Shown in pieces: positions 34,118-44,225 of a DNA stretch of 64,000 nt. A model generated the notes under the pieces. The model did no database searches. It was not told the origin of the DNA and was given only the letters and a program-made list of their open reading frames with translations. The stretch comes from Streptomyces sp. NL15-2K (lineage in GTDB: Bacteria > Actinomycetota > Actinomycetes > Streptomycetales > Streptomycetaceae), in the NCBI RefSeq assembly GCF_030551255.1, contig NZ_CP130630.1, forward strand, positions 6,739,501-6,803,500. The letters are read 5' to 3'. The position numbers were made by a program, and so were the translations under genes. Numbering within the stretch: position 1 is the stretch's first letter; the number at the start of each line of letters is the position of its first letter.

Positions 34118-34648
34118 TTACTGTGCGTTATCATCGTGCCCGTTGTGCAGGTCCAGCCGGTAGCAGTGCCCTTCCTGTCGCGTCGGCGTCGTGAACACCT
34201 CGGCGAGGCGCATGCCCAGCCGCCGCGTCACCGCGATCGAGCGCGCGTTGCCGGCGGCGACCATGGCCACCACGCTCGGCACTCCCGCCGCCCGCACTCG
34301 CTCCAGCGTCATCCGCGCGGCCGTGGTGGCATACCCCTTGCCCCAGGAATCCCGCCCCAGCCGCCAGCCGATCTCGATCTCGCCCTTGGGGCCCCAGTCC
34401 CGCGGCCACGGCTGGGCGCCGGTGAAGCCGATGACCTGGCCGGACTCGTCGAGCATGGTCCACAGGCAGAAGCCGTGCTCGGCGTCGTGCCGGCGCTGGC
34501 GGGCGGTGAGTTCCTCGTAGACGGACAGGTCCGCGGCCTTGCCGCCGTGGAACTCCATGACGTCCGGGTCGTCGAAGATCCGGTGCCAGGCGACGGCGTC
34601 CTCGTCGGTCGGGACACGCAGCCGTACAACGGGGAGAGCTCGGTTCAC
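34118..34648 (-). CDS. GNAT-family acetyltransferase (RimJ-like)
   Basis: About 176 residues from the GTG at 34648 (GAAGGG ribosome-binding site). It is a RimJ/RimL-type GNAT protein. The VIGFTG segment (motif D), EIEIGWRLGRDSWGKGYATTA (acetyl-CoA-binding motif A) and the NARSIAVTRRLGMRL segment (motif B) are all seen. The substrate is unknown; such proteins acetylate N-termini or small amines. Divergent from the reductase. Confidence 0.85.
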   Translation of the reverse strand: MNRALPVVRLRVPTDEDAVAWHRIFDDPDVMEFHGGKAADLSVYEELTARQRRHDAEHGFCLWTMLDESGQVIGFTGAQPWPRDWGPKGEIEIGWRLGRDSWGKGYATTAARMTLERVRAAGVPSVVAMVAAGNARSIAVTRRLGMRLAEVFTTPTRQEGHCYRLDLHNGHDDNAQ

Positions 34649-34745
34649 AGGGCAGCCCTTCAGCCGGTTGATCAATTCTGCTGAATAGACTGCCCATGTC
34701 CAGTGCCGGTCGGCACGCAGATTTCGAACTTGGGGAGATCCCGCC

Positions 34746-36038
34746 GTGACCGAGCCCCTCTCCGAAAACACCGCCGATGTGATCGTCGTCGGCGCGGGGC
34801 CAGCCGGCTCCACCACCGCGTACCACCTCGCCAAGGCCGGACTCGACGTACTCCTGCTGGAGAAGACCGAGTTCCCCCGCGAGAAGGTCTGCGGCGACGG
34901 ACTCACCCCGCGCGCGGTCAAGCAGCTCGTGGCCATGGGCATCGACATCTCGGAGGAGGCCGGCTGGCTGCGCAACAAGGGCCTGCGCATCATCGGCGGC
35001 GGCGTCCGGCTCCAGCTCGACTGGCCGGATCTCGCCTCCTTCCCCGACTACGGCCTCGTCCGCAAGCGCGACGACTTCGACGAACAGCTCGCCCGCCAGG
35101 CCCAGAAGGCGGGCGCGCGGCTGTACGAGCGCTGCAACGTCGGCGCCCCGATCATCGACGACCGCACCGGCCGCATCACCGGCGTGCACGCCAAGCTGGG
35201 CGACGCGGGGGAGAAGCGCGAGGTGACCTTCCACGCGCCGCTGGTGGTCGCCGCCGACGGCAACTCCACCCGCCTGTCCCTCGCGATGGGCCTGCACCGC
35301 CGCGAGGACCGGCCGATGGGCGTCGCGGTCCGCACGTACTTCACCTCCCCGCGCCACGAGGACGACTACTTGGAGTCCTGGCTGGAGCTGTGGGACCGCC
35401 GGGGACCCGGCGAGGACCGCCTCCTCCCCGGCTACGGCTGGATCTTCGGCATGGGCGACGGCACCTCCAACGTCGGTCTGGGTGTGCTGAACACCTCCGA
35501 CTCCTTCAAGGAACTGGACTGGCGCGAGGTCCTCAAGGCATGGTGCGCCTCCATGCCGGAGGACTGGGGCTACACGCCGGACAACATGACGGGACCCATC
35601 CGGGGGGCGGCTCTGCCGATGGCGTTCAACCGCCAGCCCCACTACACCAAGGGCCTGCTGCTGGTCGGCGACGCCGGCGGCCTGGTGAACCCCTTCAACG
35701 GCGAGGGCATCGCCTACGCCATGGAGTCCGGCCAGATCGCCGCCGACGTCATCGTCCAGGCCCACGCACGCTCCACACCCGCGGGGCGTGAACTGGCCCT
35801 CCAGCGCTACCCGCGCATCCTCAAGGACACCTACGGCGGCTACTACACGCTGGGCCGCGCCTTCGTGAAGCTCATCGGCAACCCGAAGGTCATGAAGATC
35901 GCGGCCCAGCGCGGTCTGACGCACCCCGTGCTGATGAAGTTCACGCTGAAGATGCTCGCGAACCTCACCGACCCGACGGGCGGCGACGCGATGGACCGCA
36001 TCATCAACGGGCTGAGCAAGGTGGCGCCGAAGGCGTGA
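34746..36038 (+). CDS. menJ: Geranylgeranyl/menaquinone reductase
   Basis: A 430-residue flavoprotein of the geranylgeranyl reductase family. The FAD-binding GAGPAG is at residues 16-21, the second GD motif is VGDAGGLVNPFNGEGIAYAM and the tail is FVKLIGNPKVMKIAA. In actinobacteria MenJ saturates one isoprene unit of menaquinone, and streptomycetes have multiply hydrogenated MK-9. Its location beside menG supports that job. The name menJ is an inference; a plain geranylgeranyl reductase is the safe alternative. Confidence 0.85.
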   Translation: MTEPLSENTADVIVVGAGPAGSTTAYHLAKAGLDVLLLEKTEFPREKVCGDGLTPRAVKQLVAMGIDISEEAGWLRNKGLRIIGGGVRLQLDWPDLASFPDYGLVRKRDDFDEQLARQAQKAGARLYERCNVGAPIIDDRTGRITGVHAKLGDAGEKREVTFHAPLVVAADGNSTRLSLAMGLHRREDRPMGVAVRTYFTSPRHEDDYLESWLELWDRRGPGEDRLLPGYGWIFGMGDGTSNVGLGVLNTSDSFKELDWREVLKAWCASMPEDWGYTPDNMTGPIRGAALPMAFNRQPHYTKGLLLVGDAGGLVNPFNGEGIAYAMESGQIAADVIVQAHARSTPAGRELALQRYPRILKDTYGGYYTLGRAFVKLIGNPKVMKIAAQRGLTHPVLMKFTLKMLANLTDPTGGDAMDRIINGLSKVAPKA

Positions 36039-36665
36039 TCAGGCGCTGAGTGCTTCGATGTTGGCGGCCCGGCGCGCGAGGACCTCGTCCCGCCGGTCCG
36101 CCACCTGTCGCAGCGCGTCCTTCCGCTCCCGCTTGGAGAGCCGGTCCAGATACACGTGCCCGTTCACATGGTCGGTCTCGTGGGCGAGGCAGCGGGCGAA
36201 GTACCCCGTGCCCTCGACGGCGAGCGGACGGCCCTCCTTGTCGAGGCCGCGCACGACGGCCCGGTCCGGACGCGGTACGTCCATCACGGCGCCCGGGACG
36301 GACAGGCACCCCTCACCGGCGTCGAGCAGCCTGCGCCCGGCCGGATCGAGCGCCTCAAGCACCGGGTTGACGATGTGTCCGACATGTCGGACACCTTCGT
36401 CGTCGGGGCAGTCGTACACGAACAGCCGAAAGTCCACGCCGACTTGGTTCGCCGCGAGCCCCGCCCCGTCGGCGATGTACATCGTCAGGAACATGTCGTC
36501 GATGAGCGCGGCGAGATCGGGCCCGAACTCCGTCACGTCCCGGCACGGCTTGTGCAGGACTTCCTCACCCACCTCGGTGATCCGCCGTACCCTTCCGCGC
36601 CGGGCCTCGGGCGCGAGCGGGGGGTACGAGTCGACGGGCCGTCCCTGTACGAAGACGCTGGGCAT
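36039..36665 (-). CDS. def: Peptide deformylase
   Basis: A 208-residue metalloenzyme that removes N-formyl groups from nascent proteins. All three motifs are present: GAGLAANQ (67-74), EGCLSVPG (C120 metal ligand) and HETDH (H162, E163, H166). The N-terminus is about 20 residues longer than in E. coli. Ends abut the reductase gene with no gap. Streptomycetes often have several deformylases. Confidence 0.93.
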   Translation of the reverse strand: MPSVFVQGRPVDSYPPLAPEARRGRVRRITEVGEEVLHKPCRDVTEFGPDLAALIDDMFLTMYIADGAGLAANQVGVDFRLFVYDCPDDEGVRHVGHIVNPVLEALDPAGRRLLDAGEGCLSVPGAVMDVPRPDRAVVRGLDKEGRPLAVEGTGYFARCLAHETDHVNGHVYLDRLSKRERKDALRQVADRRDEVLARRAANIEALSA

Positions 36666-36783
36666 CGCTGTTTCTCCTGCCTGTGAGGATGCTGTGGGCG
36701 GTGGGCAGTCGGGGTTCCGTCTCCCGGAGCCCCTCCCTACCCTCCGTTACTCATCACAACAGAACACACACAGCAGCCCCAGG

Positions 36784-37481
36784 ACCAGACCGGCCCGGGA
36801 GATCGTGTACGAGAACGGCCGGGTGACCGGCGTACGCCCATCGGCCCGCGACGGCGGTCAGGAGCGTACGGTCACCGCCGACCACTACGTCCGCGTGCTG
36901 CCGGTCGAGCACGCGCGCGTGACATGGGGCCGTGCCTTTCGCGCGGCGGATCCGCAGCTCGCGCGCCGCGACGCCCTGCAGACGGCGACGCTCACGGACG
37001 CCGACCGGCTCGGCTGGTTCATGGACCCGGCGGTGACGGGCCTGGGCGGCTCCGACCCGCAGAACCGCGAACAGCTCCTCGTCCACCCCACGGGCAGCCT
37101 CTACAACCGGCCCTCCGCCCGCACCAACGTCCCGAACTTCTTCCTCGCGGGCGACTGGGCCTGTCCGGCGGATCAGGTCACAGGAAATCGGCGGCGGCTA
37201 ATGAACGCAGATGGGCGTGCCAGACCCCGCATCTGCGGCATGATCCGCCGGACAGGCCTTAGGTCCGCACCGATGTCGACCTGGCAGCCCTTGCATCCGC
37301 AGTGGGTGGGCGAGGCGCCAACGAATCCGCGCGTCACGCCGTCAACGCACTCCTGGACGCGGGCCATCCGGCGGATCATTCGGACGCCGAGCGGTGCGAG
37401 ATCCGGGAGCTGTATCGGCCCCCGGAGGCGGAGCCAGGGCGTGAGCCGGAAAGGGCCGCTGCCCCCGAGGGCGGTTTCTAG
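36784..37481 (+). pseudogene. Decayed FAD-dependent oxidoreductase (internal deletion, MITE insertion)
   Basis: This resembles the C-terminal half of a hydroxysqualene-dehydroxylase/phytoene-desaturase-like flavoprotein. It begins mid-protein (EIVYENGRVTGVRPSARDGG), with no N-terminal FAD motif. A jump from ADPQLARRDAL to LGWFMDPAVTGLGG implies loss of roughly 75 residues. At GDW (37155-37157) the 101-bp inverted-repeat insertion begins. The family sequence resumes in another frame as VRTDVDLAALAS, ending RHAVNALLDAG and a stop at 37479-37481. The stop codon is also part of the CTAG at the IS30 end. All sections are homologous in order, so this is one gene that decayed. Confidence 0.75.
37158..37258. 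mobile_element. MITE-like element, 18-bp perfect inverted repeats
   Basis: GGCCTGTCCGGCGGATCA (37158-37175) and its exact reverse complement (37241-37258) bound a 101-bp insert. The interior has no coding capacity. It sits exactly at the GDW/VRTDVDL boundary of the flanking pseudogene. The repeats resemble IS5-family ends known from streptomycetes, suggesting mobilisation in trans. No clear target duplication is seen. Confidence 0.7.
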
Positions 37482-38764
37482 GTGTCGTCGCAACACGTGG
37501 TTGTGTTGATCAGGCGGTGAGCAGTTTATGCAGGCGCTCGGCTGGGGTTTCCCAGCCGAGCGTTTTGCGTGGGCGGCCGTTCAGCTCGGCGGCGACGGCG
37601 TCGAGGTGCTCGCGGGTGTGGACGGCGAGGTCGGTGCCCTTGGGGAAGTACTGCCGGAGCAGGCCGTTGGTGTTCTCGTTCGAGCCGCGCTGCCAGGGGC
37701 TGGCCGGATCGCAGAAGTAGACCGGGACGTCGGTGGCGATGGTGAACGCGCCGTGGCTGCCCATTTCCGAGCTTTGGTCCCACGTCAGGGACCGTCGCAG
37801 GTGGGACGGCAGGGTCCGGACCGTGGTGACCAGCGCGTCGCGAACGCTCTCGGCGCCGTGGTCGCCGGGCAGATGCAGGAGCATGACGTAGCGGGTGGCC
37901 CGCTCGACCAGGGTACCGATCGCCGACTTTCCGTCCTTGCCGATGATGAGATCGCCCTCCCAGTGCCCGGGGACCGCCCGGTCCTCGGCTTCGGCCGGAC
38001 GCTCGCTGATCATGACCATCGGGGTGGCGAACCGGGGCCGGCGCTGCTGGGCCTGGCGGCGAGGTCTGCGCCGGGCGCGTCCGGTGCGCAGGGCGCGGGC
38101 CAGTTCGCGGCGCAGCTCACCCCGGCCCTGGACGTAGAGGGCCTGGTAGACCGTCTCGTGGACCACGTGCATCTCCGGCCGCTGGGGAAACCGTGCCCGC
38201 AGAGCCTGACAGATCTGCTCCGGGCTCCACCGTAGGTCCAGGTGGTCCTGGATGAAGTTGCGCAGCTGCGGGTTCTGGCCGATCTTCCCGGGCTTCGGAC
38301 GGGGCCGGCGGGCATCGGCACGGGCCTGGGCCGCGTGCGGGCGGTACTGGCCGCCCGTCGGGTGACGGTTGCGGCGGATCTCCCGGCTGACCGTCGACGG
38401 GCTGCGGCCCAGCTCCGCGGCTATCGCCCGCACGGTCGCCTTCTCCCGCAGCCGGTCGGCGATGTGAATGCAGTCTTCCTCGCGCAGGTACCGGGACGGC
38501 CCGCAGGGCGCTGCCACCGCGTTGATCGGTGGCAGCGCCTTCCGGTTACCGTATGCCTGACGACCGTTGCGCCACTTCTGGCCGGTCCGGCGGTCGATCC
38601 CGACGATCCGGCACGCTTCCCGGTTGCTCACACCCTGCTGCATGAGCCGGGAGTATGCCTCCCGCTCCCTGGCGAGCTTCTTCCTGCCCTGAGGCCTCTC
38701 CCGGTCCTTACGGATCTCGAAGTCCATCGCACCCCTTGAACTGGGGTGTTGCAACGACTCCTAG
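37478..38764 (-). mobile_element. IS30-family insertion sequence
   Basis: The 1.29-kb element is bounded by CTAGGnGTCGTnGCAACAC-type inverted ends: 37478-37496 on the left and 38746-38764 on the right, differing at two positions. Each end includes CTAG, which may be the duplicated target. It lies between the 3' end of the oxidoreductase pseudogene and the NlpC/P60 gene and disrupts neither. Confidence 0.85.
37510..38727 (-). CDS. IS30-family transposase
   Basis: A 405-residue DDE transposase from the ATG at 38727 (AAGGGG ribosome-binding site). An upstream TTG at 38754 is less likely. An HTH region (VSNREACRIVGIDRRTGQKW and later ATVRAIAAELGRSPSTVSREI) precedes the catalytic core. Asp residues lie in GHWEGDLIIGKD and TWDQSSEMG, and the Glu lies in SPWQRGSNENTNGLLRQYFP. 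The frame is intact, so the element may be active. Confidence 0.93.
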   Translation of the reverse strand: MDFEIRKDRERPQGRKKLAREREAYSRLMQQGVSNREACRIVGIDRRTGQKWRNGRQAYGNRKALPPINAVAAPCGPSRYLREEDCIHIADRLREKATVRAIAAELGRSPSTVSREIRRNRHPTGGQYRPHAAQARADARRPRPKPGKIGQNPQLRNFIQDHLDLRWSPEQICQALRARFPQRPEMHVVHETVYQALYVQGRGELRRELARALRTGRARRRPRRQAQQRRPRFATPMVMISERPAEAEDRAVPGHWEGDLIIGKDGKSAIGTLVERATRYVMLLHLPGDHGAESVRDALVTTVRTLPSHLRRSLTWDQSSEMGSHGAFTIATDVPVYFCDPASPWQRGSNENTNGLLRQYFPKGTDLAVHTREHLDAVAAELNGRPRKTLGWETPAERLHKLLTA

Positions 38765-38805
38765 AACCCAAGGAGCGGCTGCGGCCCCTTCCGTGCGGCT
38801 CTGCG

Positions 38806-39615
38806 TCAGAGCACCCGCACCGCGCCGGTCGGCGGGTCGTAGGAGAGCGACTTCTCGGCCACGCCCGTAGACGGGTTCTGCGCGCCGACGAACTTGCCGT
38901 CGCCGATGTACACCGCCACGTGGTACGCGCTGCCCGCGCTGCCCCAGTACAGGATGTCGCCCGGCAGGAGGTTGTCCAGCGACACCTGCGTGCCGGCGGT
39001 CGACTGGTCCTGCGAGACGCGCGGCAGGTCGATGCCGACCTGCTTGAAGGCGGCCTGGACCAAGCCGGAGCAGTCCCAGGAGCTCGGTCCGCTGGAGCCG
39101 AGGACGTAGGCGTCACCGACCTGCGCCTGCACGAAGCTCACGATGTCGGCGGCCGAACCGGTGGCCGTGGACGTGCTCGTGCTGGTGCTCGCGGAGACGG
39201 AGGCGGACAGCGTGGCCCGCTCGGCGCTGCGGGAGGCGCGCTCGGCGGCGGCCTTGCGGGCGGCCTCCTGAGCGGCCTTCTTCTTGGCCTCGGCCTTCTG
39301 CTTCGCCTCGGCGAGGTCCGCCTTGGCCTGCTTCGCGGCCTTCGCGGCGGCCGCGTCACGCTCGGCCTGCAGCTGGTAGTTCGCCGCGGCCTGCTGTGTG
39401 GCGGCGGCGGACTCGGCGACCTGGGCGGACATGTCGGCCGTCAGGGTCGGCAGTTCAAGGGTCTGCGTCACCGGCTCGGCCGCGTTCGCCGCACCGGACG
39501 CCCCGGCCGCTGCCAGGGTGCTGAGAACGCCACCGGCAACTCCGGCCCGCATCGCGATGGTCGACGCGCTGCGGCGGGGTTTCCGGTGGCTGCGTATGTG
39601 AGCGGTGTGGGACAT
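38806..39615 (-). CDS. NlpC/P60 peptidoglycan hydrolase with coiled-coil N-terminus
   Basis: A 269-residue exported protein. A signal peptide (MRAGVAGGVLSTLAAAGASG within the first 45 residues) is followed by a long Ala/Lys/Glu coiled coil (about 60-130) and a Ser/Thr linker. The NlpC/P60 domain starts at about residue 150, with catalytic Cys in SSWDCSGLVQ and His in SAYHVAVYIG. It cuts peptide stems in the wall. The 5' leader to the next gene is long (see the 39616-40381 entry). Confidence 0.9.
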   Translation of the reverse strand: MSHTAHIRSHRKPRRSASTIAMRAGVAGGVLSTLAAAGASGAANAAEPVTQTLELPTLTADMSAQVAESAAATQQAAANYQLQAERDAAAAKAAKQAKADLAEAKQKAEAKKKAAQEAARKAAAERASRSAERATLSASVSASTSTSTSTATGSAADIVSFVQAQVGDAYVLGSSGPSSWDCSGLVQAAFKQVGIDLPRVSQDQSTAGTQVSLDNLLPGDILYWGSAGSAYHVAVYIGDGKFVGAQNPSTGVAEKSLSYDPPTGAVRVL

Positions 39616-40235
39616 GAGAACAACCGGTATCAGGGGCTCCTCCATACCTTCAAGAAACGTGTGCTGCGCCACAGTTGTTCAACCGGTGGCCCGAACCCCG
39701 GGCGTGTCGTTCTTTATTGACGCCGTAACGGACATTGCGGACGCAGGTGATCAAGCCTGTGATCACGGGCTTTCGCTGTTACGCCCGAATTGCCCTGCGC
39801 CTACCACTGGATGCGTCAGGTGGCCAAGCCCCCTTCTCTGGCGCCCTGGCGAGTGTGGCGGAGGTCACGCAACGGTCACAGGGACGGCCGCGTCTCGCGT
39901 GTAGATCACGGCGGGGTTGCGGACGGGTCACGACGGAGGTTCCGCTCGTGAACGCATGCACACGTCCACACCCGCCCGCCGCCTCCCTCCGACGTGCGAA
40001 CGCGTCCTCTACCAAGGCGTCGCGTCCAACTCCAATTTGCATGCAAGGGAAGTCTCTTGATATGGAGACGCCTCGCTCGACCTGCGCCGACGAGCGAAAA
40101 TGTCACCTCTGGTGATCACTCGGACGCTTCTTGTACGAAGATCGCCACTCATCCGACTTCATGATCCTTCGTCAGGTGGTGGAGATCACAAAGCTTGTGC
40201 AATACCCCGTGTCGCAGATCACAGAGCGGCGGGCA

Positions 40236-40241
40236 TAAGAT
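40236..40241 (+). promoter_or_regulatory. Candidate nuoA -10 (TAAGAT)
   Basis: TAAGAT lies about 16 bp before the Rex-type operator, so a transcript start near 40248 would place the operator just inside the transcript. The -35 is weak. Confidence 0.35.
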
Positions 40242-40256
40242 GCGAGGCAGTTGGGC

Positions 40257-40274
40257 TTGTGACCTGCTTCACAT
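40257..40274 (+). promoter_or_regulatory. Rex (NADH-sensing) operator upstream of nuoA
   Basis: TTGTGACCTGCTTCACAT matches the Rex operator consensus TTGTGAANNNNTTCACAA at 12 of the 14 defined positions, with correct half-site spacing. In Streptomyces coelicolor Rex represses nuo when NADH is low. The site lies 108 bp before the nuoA GTG. Confidence 0.75.
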
Positions 40275-40381
40275 GTTCTCGATCTTCGCCGGGACAAGCG
40301 GGGCTCGTGTGAGATGTGAGGCAGATGTGAGCCCGACGCAAACCGCCAGCAGTCAGTGCCGACTGAGAGGAGCGAGGAGCG

Positions 40382-40741
40382 GTGAACGCGTATGCGCCCA
40401 TCCTCGTACTGGGAGCCCTCGGGGCAGGCTTTGCGATCTTCTCCGTGGTCATGGCCACGCTGATCGGTCCGAAGCGGTACAACCGGGCCAAGCTCGAGGC
40501 CTACGAGTGCGGTATCGAGCCGACCCCCACGCCGGCCGGCGGTGGGCGTTTCCCCATCAAGTACTACCTGACGGCGATGCTCTTCATCATCTTCGATATC
40601 GAGATCGTCTTCCTCTACCCCTGGGCCGTCACCTTCGACGCCCTGGGTGTTTTCGGGCTCGTGGAGATGCTGCTCTTCGTGCTCACCGTCTTCGTCGCGT
40701 ACGCGTACGTATGGCGGCGCGGCGGCCTGGAATGGGACTGA
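40382..40741 (+). CDS. nuoA: NADH-quinone oxidoreductase subunit A
   Basis: 119 residues and three transmembrane helices. The loop [11 protein letters not shown] and the [18 protein letters not shown] stretch are signatures of NuoA. GTG start after AGGAGCGAGGAGC. First gene of the 14-gene complex I operon, which pumps protons and passes electrons from NADH to menaquinone. Confidence 0.96.
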   Translation: MNAYAPILVLGALGAGFAIFSVVMATLIGPKRYNRAKLEAYECGIEPTPTPAGGGRFPIKYYLTAMLFIIFDIEIVFLYPWAVTFDALGVFGLVEMLLFVLTVFVAYAYVWRRGGLEWD

Positions 40742-40754
40742 GGGGCCTTTAGTC

Positions 40755-41305
<551 letters not shown>

Positions 41306-41309
<4 letters not shown>

Positions 41310-42049
41310 GCGACGCGAACGACGCCAACGGCGTGAACCCCGAGAAGGACCTCTCGGCCTCCAACCTCCCCGGCCAGCGCGGCCAGGGCGGCGAGGAGAT
41401 CCGCGTCCAGCGCGGCATGTTCGGCGCCAACAACGGCGGCGACACCTCCGGCTACGGCGGCCTCGTCCGCTCGGTCCGACTCCCGGGACCGGCGAGCCGT
41501 CCCTACGGGGGGTGGTTCGACGAGGTCGCCGACGAACTCGAGGGCGCGCTGGAGGAACAGGGCCTGCTCCCCGAGAACGCGATCGAGAGGACGGTCGTCG
41601 ACCGCGACGAACTCACCTTCCACATCGAACGTGAGCACCTGCTGCGTGTCGCCCGTACCCTGCGCGACGACCCCGCCCTGCGCTTCGAGCTGTGCACGGG
41701 CGTGAGCGGAGTCCATTACCCGAACGACAAGGGCCGCGAGCTGCACGCCGTCTACCACCTGCGCTCGATCACCCACAACCGGCTGATCCGCATCGAGGTC
41801 AGCGCTCCCGACACCGACCGGCACATCCCGTCGCTGGTCTCCGTCTATCCCACGAACGACTGGCACGAGCGCGAGACCTACGACTTCTTCGGCATCGTCT
41901 TCGACGGTCACCCCGCCCTGACGCGGATCATGATGCCGGACGACTGGCAGGGCCACCCGCAGCGCAAGGACTACCCCCTCGGCGGCATCCCCGTCGAGTA
42001 CAAGGGCGCCCAGATCCCGGCTCCGGACCAGCGGAGGTCGTACTCGTGA
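41306..42049 (+). CDS. nuoC: NADH-quinone oxidoreductase subunit C
   Basis: 247 residues. The 30-kDa subunit signature [31 protein letters not shown] is present in segments ([10 protein letters not shown], then RKDYPLGG). It has an N-terminal extension of about 50 polar residues that E. coli lacks. NuoC and NuoD are separate, unlike the fused E. coli form. Overlaps nuoD as GTGA. Confidence 0.95.
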
Positions 42050-43368
42050 GCACGCAGTCAGCATCCGCCCGTGAGACCACGGAAGGCACCGTCTACACGG
42101 TCACCGGTGGCGACTGGGACGAGGTCGTCCAGTCCGCGGCCCGCGCCGACGACGAGCGCATCGTCGTCAACATGGGACCGCAGCACCCCTCCACCCACGG
42201 TGTGCTCCGCCTGATCCTGGAGATCGAGGGCGAGACCGTCACCGAGGCACGCTGCGGCATCGGCTATCTGCACACCGGCATCGAGAAGAACCTCGAGTAC
42301 CGCACGTGGACGCAGGGCACCACCTTCGTCACGCGCATGGATTACCTGACGTCCTTCTTCAACGAGACCGCCTACTGCCTCGCCGTCGAGAAACTCCTCG
42401 GCATCGAGGACCAGATCCCCGACCGCGCCACGCTCATCCGGGTGCTCCTGATGGAGCTGAACCGGCTGTCCTCCCACCTGGTGTGCATCGCCACCGGCGG
42501 CATGGAACTCGGCGCCACCACGATCATGATCTACGGATTCCGTGATCGTGAAATGATTCTCGACATCTACGAGCTCATCACGGGTCTCAGGATGAACCAC
42601 GCGTACATCCGCCCCGGCGGACTCGCCCAGGACCTGCCGCCCGGCGCGGTGGACCACATCCGCGAGTTCGTGAAGAAGATGAAGAAGAACCTCCCGGAGT
42701 ACGACAAGCTCGCCACCGGGAACCCCATCTTCAAGGCCCGCATGCAGGATGTCGGCTATCTCGACCTGTCCGGCTGCATGGCCCTCGGCGCGACCGGCCC
42801 GATCCTGCGCTCCACAGGCCTGCCGCACGACCTGCGCAAGACGCAGCCCTACTGCGGCTACGAGACGTACGACTTCGACGTCCCCACCGCCGACACCTGC
42901 GACTCCTACGGCCGCTTCCTGATCCGGCTGGAGGAGATGCGCCAGTCCCTCAGGATCGTCGAGCAGTGCCTGGACCGGCTGCAGCCCGGCCCGGTCATGG
43001 TCACCGACAAGAAGATCGCCTGGCCCGCTCAGCTCGCGCTGGGACCCGACGGACTGGGCAACTCCCTCGACCACATCAAGAAGATCATGGGCACCTCCAT
43101 GGAGGCCCTGATCCACCACTTCAAGCTGGTCACCGAGGGCTTCCGCGTCCCGCCGGGACAGGCGTACGCGGCCGTCGAGTCGCCCAAGGGCGAGCTAGGG
43201 GTGCACGCCGTGTCCGACGGCGGCACCCGCCCCTACCGGGTCCACTTCCGCGACCCGTCCTTCACCAACCTGCAGGCCATGGCGGCGATGTGCGAGGGCG
43301 GCCAGGTCGCCGACGTCATCGTCGCCGTCGCGTCCATCGACCCCGTGATGGGAGGCGTCGACCGGTGA
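42046..43368 (+). CDS. nuoD: NADH-quinone oxidoreductase subunit D
   Basis: 440 residues, the 49-kDa subunit. The quinone-site loop [15 protein letters not shown] carries the conserved His and is present, as are [18 protein letters not shown] and [12 protein letters not shown]-terminal segments. It forms the quinone chamber with NuoB. Confidence 0.96.
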   Translation: MSTQSASARETTEGTVYTVTGGDWDEVVQSAARADDERIVVNMGPQHPSTHGVLRLILEIEGETVTEARCGIGYLHTGIEKNLEYRTWTQGTTFVTRMDYLTSFFNETAYCLAVEKLLGIEDQIPDRATLIRVLLMELNRLSSHLVCIATGGMELGATTIMIYGFRDREMILDIYELITGLRMNHAYIRPGGLAQDLPPGAVDHIREFVKKMKKNLPEYDKLATGNPIFKARMQDVGYLDLSGCMALGATGPILRSTGLPHDLRKTQPYCGYETYDFDVPTADTCDSYGRFLIRLEEMRQSLRIVEQCLDRLQPGPVMVTDKKIAWPAQLALGPDGLGNSLDHIKKIMGTSMEALIHHFKLVTEGFRVPPGQAYAAVESPKGELGVHAVSDGGTRPYRVHFRDPSFTNLQAMAAMCEGGQVADVIVAVASIDPVMGGVDR

Positions 43369-44225
43369 CCACCTCTTCTTCCGAGCGGGGCGTCAGCCTG
43401 GGCATGCCCGAACTGCCCGCGCCCGCATACCCGGACGACGTTCGAGCAAGGCTCGAGAGGGACGCGCGGGAGATCATCGCCCGCTACCCGGACTCCCGGT
43501 CCGCCCTCCTGCCGTTGCTGCACCTCGTGCAGTCGGAGGAGGGCCACGTCACGCGCACCGGGATGCAGTTCTGCGCGGACGTGCTGGACCTGACCACGGC
43601 CGAGGTCACAGCGGTAGCCACCTTCTACACCATGTACCGGCGGCGGCCGAGCGGTGACTACCAGGTCGGCGTCTGCACCAACACGCTGTGCGCGGTGATG
43701 GGCGGCGACGCGATCTTCGAGACCCTCCAGGAACACCTGGGCGTCGGCAACGGCGAGACCACCGACGACGGCAAGGTCACCCTGGAGCACATCGAGTGCA
43801 ACGCGGCCTGCGACTTCGCGCCGGTCGTGATGGTCAACTGGGAGTTCTTCGACAACCAGACCCCGGGCAGTGCCCAGCGTCTCGTCGACGACCTGCGCGC
43901 GGGCAGGCCGGTCGAGCCCACGCGCGGGGCGCGCCTGTGCACCTTCAAGGAGACCGCGCGGATCCTGGCCGGCTTCCCCGACGAGCGGCCCGGGGCCGTC
44001 GAGGCAAGCGGCAGTGCGGGACCCGCGTCGCTGGTGGGCCTCCGCCTGGCCAAGGGAGAGGCCGGACCCGCGCGCGTGGTCCATCCGCGGGGCGAGGCAC
44101 CCCAGGGGGAACCGCCGCACGACCCGTCACCGACCGAGCACCTGAGCTCACACGACGCGCCACAGGACACGTCGGCCTCCGACTCTGCCCACCCGGCAGG
44201 GCCTATCGCCGAGGAGGGGGAGTGA
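43365..44225 (+). CDS. nuoE: NADH-quinone oxidoreductase subunit E, long C-terminal tail
   Basis: 286 residues. The thioredoxin-like domain binds [2Fe-2S] cluster N1a through C104, C109, C145 and C149 (CTNTLC and ECNAAC). E. coli NuoE is about 166 residues. Here roughly 95 extra residues (from about 190) form an Ala/Pro/Glu/Ser-rich, probably disordered tail. The nuoF ATG overlaps the stop by one base (TGATG). Confidence 0.94.
   Translation: MTTSSSERGVSLGMPELPAPAYPDDVRARLERDAREIIARYPDSRSALLPLLHLVQSEEGHVTRTGMQFCADVLDLTTAEVTAVATFYTMYRRRPSGDYQVGVCTNTLCAVMGGDAIFETLQEHLGVGNGETTDDGKVTLEHIECNAACDFAPVVMVNWEFFDNQTPGSAQRLVDDLRAGRPVEPTRGARLCTFKETARILAGFPDERPGAVEASGSAGPASLVGLRLAKGEAGPARVVHPRGEAPQGEPPHDPSPTEHLSSHDAPQDTSASDSAHPAGPIAEEGE

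Larger units (their letters stand above)
39616..40381. other. 766-bp divergent non-coding region between the nlpC-type gene and nuoA
   Basis: No convincing gene is present; open frames on both strands lack ribosome-binding sites and Streptomyces codon bias. The left half would be the 5' leader of the wall hydrolase and contains a GTGATCA direct repeat (39748, 39760). I looked for a c-di-AMP (ydaO) or other riboswitch there, as wall hydrolases in this genus can carry one, and could not fit the consensus. The right half holds the nuo promoter and the Rex-type operator. Confidence 0.6.

Noticed and set aside
39616..39975. A c-di-AMP (ydaO) or other riboswitch in the leader of the NlpC/P60 gene
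   Set aside because: I compared the minus-strand leader with the ydaO pattern by eye and found neither its conserved GGGTGAA-type blocks nor a terminator stem. A covariance search would settle it.
39735..40115. Short open frames in the gap between the nlpC-type gene and nuoA
   Set aside because: They lack ribosome-binding sites and Streptomyces codon bias and overlap promoter sequence.
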